DNA of 64,000 nt from Magnetococcales bacterium (GTDB taxonomy: Bacteria; Pseudomonadota; Magnetococcia; Magnetococcales; Magnetaquicoccaceae): the NCBI GenBank assembly GCA_015231755.1, contig JADGAZ010000005.1:1-64000 (forward strand). Reading direction: 5' to 3'. The position numbers and the translations under genes were made by a program. Under the pieces are notes generated by a model. That model worked only from the letters and a program-made list of their open reading frames with translations. It ran no database searches and was not told the DNA's origin. Positions 1 to 9,600 of this stretch are shown one piece after another (positions within the stretch are counted from its first letter, which is position 1; each line of letters opens with the position of its first letter).

Positions 1-3000
1 ATGTGACGGTGGTGGATGCGAATGCCTTGATTCTGGGAGCCTCGACGGTTTCCGGCACTTTGGGAGTGACCACTTCGGGAGCCATCACCCAGTCCGGTGC
101 GTTGAGTGTGGCCGGAGTCGCCACACTGGCTGCTGGAGCGGCCAACAACATCACCCTGGCCACGGCGACCAACGACTTTGCCACGGTGGCCATCACCACG
201 GGTAATAATGTGACGGTGGTGGATGCGAATGCCTTGATTCTGGGAGCCTCGACGGTTTCCGGTACCCTGGGCGTGACCACCGCTGGTGCCATCACCCAGT
301 CCGGGGCCTTGAATGTGGCGGGAGTGGCCACTCTGGCAGCCGGTGCGGCCAATGACATCACCCTGGGCACGGCGACCAACGACTTTGCCACGATGGCCAT
401 CACCACCGGCAACAACGTGACGTTGGTGGATGCCAATGCCATCGTGCTGGGGGCTTCCAACGTTTCCGGCACCTTGGCTGTGACCACCTCCGGGGCCATC
501 ACCCAGTCTGGCGCCTTGACCGTGACCGGGGCGGCGACCCTGGCGGCGGGAGCGGCCAACAACATCACCTTGGCCACGGCGACCAATGATTTTGGTACGA
601 TCAGCATCCTCAGCGCGTTGGGTTTGACGTTGGTGGACGCCAATGCCGTGACCTTTGGCGCCTCCACGGTGGGTGCGGGCGGCGTCAACGTGACGGCGAC
701 CGGGATCACCGTCAACGGTGCCTTCACCACGGCTGCGGCCAATGGGGCCATGACCTTCAATGCCGGAACCGGCACCTTCACCACGGGGGCGAGCGGCACC
801 ATCGCGGTGGGGTCTGGCTCTCTGCTCATCGAAAGCAATGATATCGCGCTTGGGGCCAACATTACCGGCATCGGCATTTTGACCCTGCGTCCGGATGCCA
901 ATACCGACACCATGGATCTGGCCTCCACCACCGGCGGCGGATGGCAGTTGAACGCCACGGAGTTGGCTTATCTGCAAGATGGCTTCAGCAGCATCACCTT
1001 GGGCCGGACCGCGGGTACGGGCATGGTGTATGTGGGGGGTACGGCCACGGCGGCCTTCAAGGATAACGTGGTCTTCCTGACCGCGCCGACCACCTTGGGC
1101 AGTCAGGGCATCTCCACCACGGGTTCCGCGACTGCCGCCTCCTTGACCTTCAACAGCGGTATCACCCTGGCGGGTGATGCGGGCATCACCACCGGAGGTG
1201 GGGATGTCACCTTGAATGGTACCGTGGATGGGGCGCAGGCGCTCACCATCACGGCGGGCACTGGTCTGGTCAACCTCAAGGCCGCTGTCGGCAGCACCAC
1301 GCCGTTGGCCTCCTTGACCGTGGCTTCCAGCGGTGGCGCCGACTTTGCGGCAACCGTCAACACCACGGGTGGAATCTCCGTGAATGCTGCCGGAGCCTTG
1401 GGCGTGCATGCCAACATGACCTCCAGCAGCGGCAATATCGCCCTGGCCACCACCACAGCCAACGGCACCATCACGCAAGACTCCGGCACCAGCATTACCG
1501 CCACCACCGGAACGGCGGGACTCACCAGTGCCGCCGGCAACATTCTCCTGGCCCATCTCCAGGCCGGAACTACCGCCACCGTGCAGGCGGCGGGTGCGGT
1601 CACCGATAACAACGGTGCCAGCACCAACGTCACGGCCACCACCTTGAATATCACCGCCGGAACCCGTATCGGTTCCACGGGGGCTTCCAATTTTGCGGCC
1701 AGCACCGACGCTTTGGAAACCGCTCTCACCAATCTGTCTGCCACCATCACCGGAGATGACGGGCAGATCGCCATCAGCAACACCGGCGCGCTCACGGTCA
1801 CCAGCCTGACGCTTCCGGCTTTGGGGGCCGCCGATGGCGCGGACAATACCCAGGTGCGCATCACCACCACCGGCGATTTGAATCTGTCCGCCGCGGCGGT
1901 GACCTCCAGCGTGGATCTGGATGACGATCTGGGCTTTGTCACCACCGGTGGAGATTTGATCCTGCCGGCCAACGGGGGTGGTTTCGCGGACGGTTCTCTG
2001 GCCAACAGCAACATCGCTCTGGTGGCCAGTGGAGCGGGCAAGAACATCGGCGCCAGCGGCGCCATGGGGGCCACTCTCACCATCATCGGCGACAAGGTGC
2101 AAGTGGTCTCCGGCACATCCGAAACCCTGGCGGTCAAGGCCAATCAACTGGATGTGGTGATCAACGGCACCGGCAATACCCTGACCATCGGCGAAGCGAC
2201 CGGTTCCACGGGTTACACGGTCAAGGATCTGGATGGCGACGGCAAGAGCCTCTACGCGCCCGGCGGCGTCAGTGTCACCGCGGCCAACACCGTGACCCTG
2301 GACAACCTGACCACCGGCAGTGGCAACGGTCAGATCGCGGTCAATACCACGGGAACCGCGGGTGTGGTGCTCTCCGGCACCTTGACCGGCACCAGTTCCC
2401 AATCCCTGACGATCAACTCCGCCGGTACCGTGACCGGTGATGCCACCACCTCCCTGACCGGTCTGGGCTCCATGTCCATCACCGCCGCCGGCATCGCGTT
2501 GGACAAGAATTCCACCCTCGCGAGTACCGGGGCGATTTCCATCAACAGTTCCGGAAGTGTCAGCCTGGGTAACATCACCACCGGTACCGGGGGCACTGGC
2601 GGTTTGACCATCGCCAAGGTCTCCGGCTCCACGGCCACCTGGAATCTGTCCATCCAGGGCACCATCAATGCCGGTGGGCAATCGGTCTCCATCACGGCGC
2701 CTGGTGCCATCACCGTGGGTACGGGCGGAGTCATCACCAATGCCGCTGCCGTGGCCCTCACCGCCGCCGACGCCATTGGCTCGTCGAGTGCACCCATCAC
2801 GGTCAATGCCGCCTCGGTGGCCGTCACCACCCAGAATACCGGCAAGGCGGTCTACATCAACAACACCTCCACCGGCACTGCGTCACTGGTGGCCACCACC
2901 GCTTCCGGAGCGGTGAATTATTCACAAGCCGGTGGCACCCTCAACGTCGGGACGGTCAGCCTGGGCAACGCCAATCTGACCATCGATCCGCCCCAGGATG

Positions 3001-3962
3001 TGGTGTTGACCAGCTCCGTGGATCTGGGAGCCGGCGTGTTCGACAGTCAGTCCACCGGTACCTTTACCTCGAATGCCGGCGCGACTGTGATTGCTCAGGG
3101 AGGCATTTCGATTGTGGCGCCGGCGGGCATCACCATCCGGGGCAACATGACCGCCACCGGTGGCGCCATTGTGGTCACCGCCAGCAACACCACCGCCGAC
3201 ATCACCCTGGCGGATGGCGTGACGCTGGCCACCACCACCGCGGCCAAAACTGGAACCGGGAACATCACCCTCACCGCCGGACACTCGGTCAATCTGGGGG
3301 CCATCACCAGTGGCGGCAAGGCCAATGTCACCGCCACCACCGGCTCCATCAACAACAACAACGTGGTCAACTCCACCCTGGTCAACGTCACCTCGGTTTC
3401 CACCGCCGCCCTCTCGGCCCCCATCGGAACCATCGGTTCCATGACCAATCCGGTGCGGGTTGCCACAGGGGATACGTTAACCGTTGCTCCTGGTGGCAAG
3501 GACAGCAATAATGTCTCCGCTAACCTGACCGGTTCGGCGGCGGGCAGCACCCGGACCTTCACGGTTCAGGGCACGCCACCCGGTTCGGTTTGGTTCAATG
3601 GGCGTTCCTGGCCCTTCTCCTTGATCGACGATACCAACACCGCCGTCTCCGGAACCTTGATGGCGCAAACCCAGCGGTCTGCTCCGGGTGGCCTGTATCC
3701 GGCCACGGTGGGCAACATCCAGGAGAATTACTCGACCCGTTCGGCTTGGCGCATCATGGAGTTCTTCCCGGTCGCGCCGGCCCCGATCACGGATCTGCTG
3801 TGGAAAACCGAAGCCGGTGGTCTGACCCTGCCGGCACAGCGGTTGCAACCCGAGGATCTGGCCCATGCGAAAAGAAGCTCCGACCAGCGGGTGGAACTCG
3901 AAGAGCCGGTCCAGGAAAAACAGGCTGGGCTTTTCAACAGACTCTTTGCTAAACTGTTTTGA
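1..3962 (+). CDS. Giant repetitive surface adhesin, 3' part only
   Basis: The gene is already open at the left edge, so only its last 1319 residues are visible. They are almost entirely Thr/Ala/Gly/Val/Asn-rich short beta-strand repeats of the type found in filamentous-haemagglutinin-like exoproteins, beginning with near-identical 69-residue units and becoming more degenerate towards the C terminus. Cys is absent and aromatic residues are rare until the last ~120 residues, which form a different, mixed-composition end (Trp-rich, then charged, ending in LFNRLFAKLF). No autotransporter barrel, sortase signal or RTX nonapeptide is visible in this part. I infer an exported beta-helical adhesin or matrix protein. 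The secretion route cannot be read here because the N terminus is missing. A periplasmic parvulin follows 27 bp downstream. Confidence 0.8.
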   Translation, partial: VTVVDANALILGASTVSGTLGVTTSGAITQSGALSVAGVATLAAGAANNITLATATNDFATVAITTGNNVTVVDANALILGASTVSGTLGVTTAGAITQSGALNVAGVATLAAGAANDITLGTATNDFATMAITTGNNVTLVDANAIVLGASNVSGTLAVTTSGAITQSGALTVTGAATLAAGAANNITLATATNDFGTISILSALGLTLVDANAVTFGASTVGAGGVNVTATGITVNGAFTTAAANGAMTFNAGTGTFTTGASGTIAVGSGSLLIESNDIALGANITGIGILTLRPDANTDTMDLASTTGGGWQLNATELAYLQDGFSSITLGRTAGTGMVYVGGTATAAFKDNVVFLTAPTTLGSQGISTTGSATAASLTFNSGITLAGDAGITTGGGDVTLNGTVDGAQALTITAGTGLVNLKAAVGSTTPLASLTVASSGGADFAATVNTTGGISVNAAGALGVHANMTSSSGNIALATTTANGTITQDSGTSITATTGTAGLTSAAGNILLAHLQAGTTATVQAAGAVTDNNGASTNVTATTLNITAGTRIGSTGASNFAASTDALETALTNLSATITGDDGQIAISNTGALTVTSLTLPALGAADGADNTQVRITTTGDLNLSAAAVTSSVDLDDDLGFVTTGGDLILPANGGGFADGSLANSNIALVASGAGKNIGASGAMGATLTIIGDKVQVVSGTSETLAVKANQLDVVINGTGNTLTIGEATGSTGYTVKDLDGDGKSLYAPGGVSVTAANTVTLDNLTTGSGNGQIAVNTTGTAGVVLSGTLTGTSSQSLTINSAGTVTGDATTSLTGLGSMSITAAGIALDKNSTLASTGAISINSSGSVSLGNITTGTGGTGGLTIAKVSGSTATWNLSIQGTINAGGQSVSITAPGAITVGTGGVITNAAAVALTAADAIGSSSAPITVNAASVAVTTQNTGKAVYINNTSTGTASLVATTASGAVNYSQAGGTLNVGTVSLGNANLTIDPPQDVVLTSSVDLGAGVFDSQSTGTFTSNAGATVIAQGGISIVAPAGITIRGNMTATGGAIVVTASNTTADITLADGVTLATTTAAKTGTGNITLTAGHSVNLGAITSGGKANVTATTGSINNNNVVNSTLVNVTSVSTAALSAPIGTIGSMTNPVRVATGDTLTVAPGGKDSNNVSANLTGSAAGSTRTFTVQGTPPGSVWFNGRSWPFSLIDDTNTAVSGTLMAQTQRSAPGGLYPATVGNIQENYSTRSAWRIMEFFPVAPAPITDLLWKTEAGGLTLPAQRLQPEDLAHAKRSSDQRVELEEPVQEKQAGLFNRLFAKLF
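3..680 (+). repeat. Tandem 207-bp repeats inside the adhesin gene
   Basis: Copies start at 3, 210 and 417, and a fourth, quickly diverging copy starts at 624. The exact period of 207 bp is 69 codons, so the frame is kept. Each unit opens with the GTGACGGTGGTGGATGCGAA-like segment and contains the peptide AITQSGAL and the peptide TATNDF. The first two copies are the most alike. The array enters from outside the window, so copy number is unknown. Confidence 0.9.
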
Positions 3963-3989
3963 TCTTTCGATGCCAAGAATGGGGCTTTT

Positions 3990-4931
3990 ATGTCTGATCA
4001 TGCCATGTTGAATCGTAAACGGTTCGCGACTGTTTTGCTGGGGTTGATGCTGGCCGTGCCGGGAGCGCTTTCCGCCGCCTCGCCGGCCAAGGAACCCGCA
4101 GCGGTTGCCGATGACAAAGGACCACCCCTGGCCCGTATGGGTGATGTGGTTTTGACGGTGGCCGAGTTCCAGCGGTTGATGAATTACAGCAACAAAGAGG
4201 TCAAAAAACAGTTGCTGGGCAATCCCGATCTGCTCCGGCAGAAAATTCGTGAGGCCCTGCTGCGTAAGACCATGGTGGTGCGCGCCAAGGCCAGCAAATG
4301 GGACGAACGTCCTGAAGTGGTCTATTTGATGCAAAGAGCCAAGGACGGATTGTTGGTGGAACAGTTCCTGGAAAATGTGGCCAAGGTTCCGGCGGATTTT
4401 CCGGATGAGGCTCTGGTACGCAAAACCTATCAGGAGAACAAAGACAAACTTCAGTCTCCTCCCGCGGTGAACGTTTCCCAGATCTTTCTCAAGCTCGAAC
4501 CCAACGCCGACGAGAAAAGCAAACAGGAAGCCGTCAAAAACGCCGAGAAATATGTCGGTTGGATCAAGAAGGGAGATGCGGATTTCGCCACCCTGGCCAG
4601 GAAATATTCCCAGCATCAACCCAGCGCCGCCCAGGGTGGTGACATGGGGTGGGTGGAAGTCAATCAGTTGTTGCCCGAGGTCCGCAAGGCCCTGGAAGGG
4701 ATGAAGGCCGGAGATGTGGGGGGACCGGTGGTGAGTGGTCAGGGGTTGCACGTCATCAAACTGATCGCGTCCCGGGAGGCCACCACCCGTTCCTATGAGG
4801 AAGTGCGGGAGTCGTTGGTCCAGTTGTTGATCTCCCGGCGGTTGCAGGAGAACAAGGATAATTATTTGAAGGAGATGGTTGAAAAATATCCCATCTCTTT
4901 GACCGAAGAGAATGTTTCCCATCTGAAGTGA
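3990..4931 (+). CDS. Periplasmic parvulin-type peptidyl-prolyl isomerase (SurA/PpiC-like)
   Basis: A 313-residue protein with a signal peptide (hydrophobic core near residues 12-29, small residues at ALSAA) followed by an N-terminal helical region and one parvulin domain at about residues 158-264. The domain carries the family signatures VSQIFLKL, GGDMGWVE and GLHVIKLI. Parvulins catalyse prolyl isomerisation and, in the SurA group, escort outer-membrane or exported proteins through the periplasm. A second in-frame ATG at 4005 (MLNRKR) could also be the start; upstream GGGG at 3981-3984 favours 3990 slightly. The gene directly follows the giant adhesin, like the parvulin that assists filamentous haemagglutinin in Bordetella, so a dedicated chaperone role is a reasonable inference. 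Confidence 0.85.
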   Translation: MSDHAMLNRKRFATVLLGLMLAVPGALSAASPAKEPAAVADDKGPPLARMGDVVLTVAEFQRLMNYSNKEVKKQLLGNPDLLRQKIREALLRKTMVVRAKASKWDERPEVVYLMQRAKDGLLVEQFLENVAKVPADFPDEALVRKTYQENKDKLQSPPAVNVSQIFLKLEPNADEKSKQEAVKNAEKYVGWIKKGDADFATLARKYSQHQPSAAQGGDMGWVEVNQLLPEVRKALEGMKAGDVGGPVVSGQGLHVIKLIASREATTRSYEEVRESLVQLLISRRLQENKDNYLKEMVEKYPISLTEENVSHLK

Positions 4932-4981
4932 ATCCAGGCGTATCACACTTCGGAAACGCGCCATCAAAGGATGATTGCATC

Positions 4982-5710
4982 ATGCCAGAACTGATTTTTT
5001 ATCAAAAACCGATGCCGTTGAACAAAGAAGTGCATCGGAATCTGCGGATGACCAACCAGGCAGGACAGTATGGCTTCGCCAAGCCGACCAACTCCGTGAT
5101 TCTGGCGGGGGGGGAGTTCATCGAGGCGGCCAAGGAGTATCCGATTGTCTTCGTGCGTAGCGGTGGGGGGATCATTCCCGCTGCCATGCTCGGTTTGCGT
5201 GATGCGGAGAATTTGTTCATTCAACCGGATGGCACTTGGGATGCCCGGTACATTCCGGCTTTTGTCCGGCGTTATCCTTTTGTCCTGGCTGGCGGGGACA
5301 ATACCCAGGAGATGACGGTCTGTATCGACGAATCGTATCCCGGATTTTCCACCACCGGCGACACGGGGCAACCCCTGTTCGACGAACAGGGCGAAGCTTC
5401 GGAATGGTTGCAGCAGGCGATTCGCTTCTTGCAGGAATATCAGGCCCAGGTGCGCCGCACCGAGGTGTTCATCAACCGTCTGAACGGATTGGATCTGTTC
5501 GTGGAGTTGACGGCCCGGGCGGATCTGGTGAATGGTGCCCAGTACGCCATGCAGGGGCTTTTGGTGGTGGATGAGAAGAAATTGTTGGAATTGAGCAAGC
5601 CGCAGGCCCTGGAATTGTTCCGTTGCGGTGAGTTGGGTTGGGTGTATGCCCATCTCTTTTCACTGTCCAACATGGGACGGTTGGTGGACCTTCTGGCCAA
5701 ACGTACTTAA
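4982..5710 (+). CDS. SapC family protein
   Basis: A 242-residue protein matching the SapC family, with the typical opening (HRNLRM, then YGFAKPTNSVILAGGEF), the central segment YIPAFVRRYPFVLAGG and the end region with ELTARADLVNG. The start at 4982 is preceded by AAAGG at 4966-4970; the frame is open further upstream to 4928 but that would overlap the parvulin stop. SapC was named from the S-layer secretion locus of Campylobacter; the biochemical role of the family is not settled. No signal peptide is seen, so it is probably cytoplasmic. It lies between the parvulin and a cyclic-nucleotide-binding protein, with the next gene's AAGGAG overlapping its stop codon, which suggests one operon. Confidence 0.85.
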   Translation: MPELIFYQKPMPLNKEVHRNLRMTNQAGQYGFAKPTNSVILAGGEFIEAAKEYPIVFVRSGGGIIPAAMLGLRDAENLFIQPDGTWDARYIPAFVRRYPFVLAGGDNTQEMTVCIDESYPGFSTTGDTGQPLFDEQGEASEWLQQAIRFLQEYQAQVRRTEVFINRLNGLDLFVELTARADLVNGAQYAMQGLLVVDEKKLLELSKPQALELFRCGELGWVYAHLFSLSNMGRLVDLLAKRT

Positions 5711-5723
5711 GGAGCGTTCGACC

Positions 5724-6545
5724 ATGTTTGATGTTCAGCTTCTTGACAAGATCAAGTTTTTTGCAGACTTTCCCCAGAATGCCAAAAACGAGATCGCTGC
5801 CCTGGATACGGTCTTCAAGAAATATCCGGCCAACAGTCCCATCATCAACGAAGGGGACGAGTCGGATTCCTTCTTCATTCTGTTGCAGGGCAAGGTCAGC
5901 ATCTACAAGAAGCCGAACGTCAATCCCATCAACGAATTGAAACCCGGTGCGGTGTTCGGCGAGATCGCTTTTTTGAGCGCCAAGCCCCGGGCCGCCAGTG
6001 TGGTGGCCCTGGAACCGTGCATCCTGCTGGAATTCGACCGCAATATTTTGCACCAGTTGACTCCGGATGTGCGGGATCACCTCAAAGACAAGTTGATCAA
6101 CATTCTGGTACAGCATCTCAACGACATCATCGATCTGCGCACCAAGGAAACCTTTGGTCTGGCCACCAACAATCCCCACGAAGCCGAGATGATCGGTACC
6201 AAGGTGGAGGTGCACAAGCAGATTTTTGGTCAAGAGGGGTATTATATTTACTATGTCGGCAACGGCGAGGCCTTGATCGAAAACAAACACGAAGGCACCC
6301 AGAACAAGGTCCGCATGACCGATTTGACCGAGGTGATCCCGGGCAAGTTCGTCACCGCCATCAAAAATGCCAACCGGGATCCGGACGACTATCTTTATGG
6401 ACAGTCCGGTGACTTTGGCGGTTATCTGGTGCTCAAGTCCGCCCGGCATGCGTGGAAAAGTACCCTGATGGCCATTCAGGCCGAAAAGTTCAATGTGGAT
6501 CGCAAAACGGAAACCTTCCGCAATCGCAATCTCGAACTCTCCTGA
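5724..6545 (+). CDS. Cyclic nucleotide-binding domain protein with unknown C-terminal domain
   Basis: 273 residues. The N-terminal half (about 10-125) is a cyclic-nucleotide-binding fold with the phosphate-binding cassette GEIAFLSAKPRAASV, where Glu80 and Arg89 occupy the ligand-contacting positions; this cassette looks more like the protein-kinase-A type than the CRP type. The C-terminal ~145 residues contain no helix-turn-helix that I can recognise, so it is unlikely to be a CRP/FNR-type transcription factor. The start is well supported by TAAGGAG at 5707-5713, overlapping the sapC-family stop. A strong hairpin follows at 6559. Likely a cytoplasmic cAMP or c-di-NMP sensor acting on partner proteins; the partner is unknown. 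Confidence 0.8.
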   Translation: MFDVQLLDKIKFFADFPQNAKNEIAALDTVFKKYPANSPIINEGDESDSFFILLQGKVSIYKKPNVNPINELKPGAVFGEIAFLSAKPRAASVVALEPCILLEFDRNILHQLTPDVRDHLKDKLINILVQHLNDIIDLRTKETFGLATNNPHEAEMIGTKVEVHKQIFGQEGYYIYYVGNGEALIENKHEGTQNKVRMTDLTEVIPGKFVTAIKNANRDPDDYLYGQSGDFGGYLVLKSARHAWKSTLMAIQAEKFNVDRKTETFRNRNLELS

Positions 6546-6558
6546 TTCATTGAGGCGG

Positions 6559-6594
6559 GTGGGATCATGGCTCCATGATCCCACTCCCTTTTAT
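6559..6594 (+). terminator. Rho-independent terminator after the cNMP-binding gene
   Basis: Perfect 12-bp inverted repeat GTGGGATCATGG (6559-6570) and CCATGATCCCAC (6573-6584), followed by TCCCTTTTAT. It lies 13 bp after the stop codon and before the MscS-type gene. The T-run is interrupted, so efficiency is uncertain. Confidence 0.7.
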
Positions 6595-6636
6595 CACCGA
6601 CCTGCCCCATTTGTCTCCTCCGGCGGGAAAATCATC

Positions 6637-9600
6637 ATGAAAAACATGCGTTGCGTATCGGGTCGGCCCTGGGCTGTCCGGTTTGTTCTGGTGTTGTGGA
6701 TGCTCTGCTGGGGCTGTCTGGCCTGGGCGACGGGGGAAGGTCAACCTTTGACCGCTTTCAGTCCCATCTGGAAGCAGACCGCGTTGACCCACGAGATCAC
6801 GGAGAGCGTCATTGGACTGCTGAATCAGGAGATTGCCGCCATCGCGTCGAATGTGACCGATGACAGTCCCGAAGGGCGCCGCCGGAGCGCTTTGAAGGAT
6901 CGGGTGATTCTCCTGCGGCAGTTGGGGGAGACCCTGGTGCGTCAACAGGAGATGGCCCAGACCAAACCGGAAAAAGGGCGCAGCGAAGCCGATCTGGACG
7001 CCAAAATTCGGGAGTGGGAGAAAAAAGCGCCGGCTCCGCCCCCGGTCAATCCCTCACAGGAGGTGTTCAAGCAGTTGGAGGAGAAACGGGCCGAACGGCT
7101 CAAGGGGGTCAAGGCGTTGCAGGATGCCCGGGACAGCCGACGGCAGATGCTGCAACGTATTCCGGAGATGATCCTTCAGGCCAAACAGACCCAGAAGACC
7201 GCCGAAGAGGAGCGGCGCAAGTTGCCTTCCATGGGAGGCAAGGCGGATGCGGCCAAGAGTGGACTGGTGGCCTTGAAGCTCGACAACGCGGAGTTGAGTC
7301 TGCAGGTGAGTCAAGCTCAGGTGGCGTTGTGGAATGCGGAGTTGGCTTACGAAAAGGAAAACGGAGTCCGTCTGGACAAGGAGTTGGAGCTGGCGCAACG
7401 GATTTTCGAGTGGGAGGAGCAGCAGGTCAAGCTGTATCAGGAGGCGTTGAGCCAGTTGCAGGCCCAGGCTTTGGAGGTGAAGACCGGTGACCTGGAACGC
7501 AAGGAGAAAGAGGCGGAACAGGCTCATACTCCCCAGGAGAAATTTCTGGCTCATTGGGAAATTCTGGTCGCCCAGACGCAAAAGAGCTACGTCGAGTGGC
7601 AGCAGTTGCGCACCGATGTGGCCACGGTGATCACCGGTCAGGAGTCCCGCATCAAGGAGGAGGAGACGGAACTGGGCAATCTGGGGGCGCTGGTCAAACG
7701 GCTCGGATCCCAGGGGGTGGCCGCCGAACTGCTCAAGTCCACCTTTCGGCTGATGGGGCAGCGGCGGCTGGAGCTGGAACAGGTGCTCACTCCGGCGTTG
7801 CGGGAGCGTCTGGTGCTGGCTCAGGCGCGGCGGGTGGAGATCGAAACCCGGTTGGTCAATCTGCGGGAGCAATGGCGCCTGGAGTTGTTCTCCCTGCCTA
7901 TCGACGAGGCGCAGAACGGCAAACAGGGGCAGATGCACAAGGAGAAGGCCAGCCGTTTCTTTGACGCCTTCCGGCAGGGGTTGATGGATGAAAAGCGCAT
8001 CCTGTTTGAAATCAATGTGGATGAGCGACGGCTGGAACTGTTGACCGCGGAGCGGGCCACTGTCCTGGACTCGTTGGAACGGTTCGTGTTGTCCAAGGTG
8101 TTTTGGATTCAGGATGCGGATCCCATCGGTTTGTCGTTGATCACCGGTGTGCTGGATGAATTGGGGGGGGCGGATCGGGAAAACAGCGTATTGCGTTGGA
8201 TGGAGCGGCTTTTTTCCGTCGAGAGCGCAGCGCGGATCCAGGAGGCGATCTATCGACCCTTGGTACTGTTTTATGGAGCCTTGTTGCTGTTGGCGTTGTT
8301 GTTCGGAATTCCGCTGTCACGGCGTTGTGTGCGCAGCCTGTCAACTTGGCAAGAGTCCAGCGACGTGGACGCGGATGGGACGTTCTGGGTATGGCCGATC
8401 TTTGCCGTGTTGGCGGATGGGGCCTTGTGGTCGATCTACTGTCTGATCGGGGCGTTGGCCCTGGACGCGGCGGGTTTGCCGGAGGGGGTGGGCAAGGTAT
8501 TGGCTCGGATTTTGACCCATCTGGCGTTGTTTTTCTTTTTGTGGCGTCTCAACCGGGGGGTATTCGGGGGCGATGGCATTGCCCGTCGTCAATTTCTCAT
8601 GCCGAAAGATCTGGCCGCGACCCTGCACCAGGCCATGTGGATTTTGCTGGCCGCCTATCCCAGTCTGTTGATGCCCTGGATCATTTTTCGAGGCTCGCCA
8701 TTTGATTTCCAGGCCATGCCCCGCTTGGGTTATACGGCCTATGAACTCACGGTGGCGGCGGTGCTGTATTACCTGATCCGGGACTCCTCTCCGTTGGTGC
8801 GTCACTCCTTTTGGGAAAGCAGTGACGCCGATGAGGGGGAAAAGCTGCCATCCAAACTGCAAGGTGGCTTGCTGGCCGACAACTGGCGGTTGATCAGTCG
8901 GGTGTTGTTGCTGGGCATCCTGGCTGTGGTGGGAATCGACGCCTTCGGGTACCGTTTTGGCGCCGCCACCATCACCCGCAATGGCTTGTTGACCCTGGTG
9001 ACCTTGTTTGTGTTGATCGGCGGTTATCGGCTTTCGGTCTCCGTGGCGGCCCGTCTGGCCCGGGATCGCCATTGGGTGGTCTCCGTGGCCCCGGGGGAGG
9101 ATGAACGGGAGAGCCAGGGGGAGTCGGCCTTGAGCATTCGCAAGTTCTTGCGACTGGTGTTCATCGTGGGCGGGGGATTGATGCTCGCCTCGTATTGGGG
9201 GGTCAACCGCCAGACCCTGGATGCCTTGAACGAATATACCCTGTTTGCCACCACCCTGGCGGATGGCAGTGTCGATGTGATCACCGTGGCGGACACGTTG
9301 CGTTTTGTGTTGACCCTGTTGATCTCGTTTTGGCTGGTGCATCACCTTCCCGGCATCTTCGAACTGTTTCTCTTCTCCCGTCTGCGGGTCGATCAAGGGG
9401 TGCGCTACGCCATCCTCACCATGAGCCGTTATATCGTGGTGTTGGTGGGCCTGCCCGCAGCCTTGTCGGCGTTGCATGTGGATGTGGGCAAAATCGCTTG
9501 GCTGGCAGCGGCCATCAGCGTGGGAATCGGTTTTGGCTTGCAGGAGATTGTCGCCAACTTTGTCAGCGGTATCATTTTGTTGCTGGAGCGTCCGGTGCGG

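Noticed and set aside
3-680. CRISPR-like regular repeats
   Set aside because: The 207-bp period is an exact multiple of three, in frame in an adhesin gene, with no unique spacers.
1103-2143. 346-codon antisense frame within the adhesin
   Set aside because: Low-complexity Val/Pro/Ala translation of the complement of the repeats, with no start signal.
3477-4967. Long antisense open frame opposite the adhesin end and parvulin gene
   Set aside because: It is a shadow caused by high G+C at third positions; the opposing frame holds a clear signal peptide and parvulin domain.
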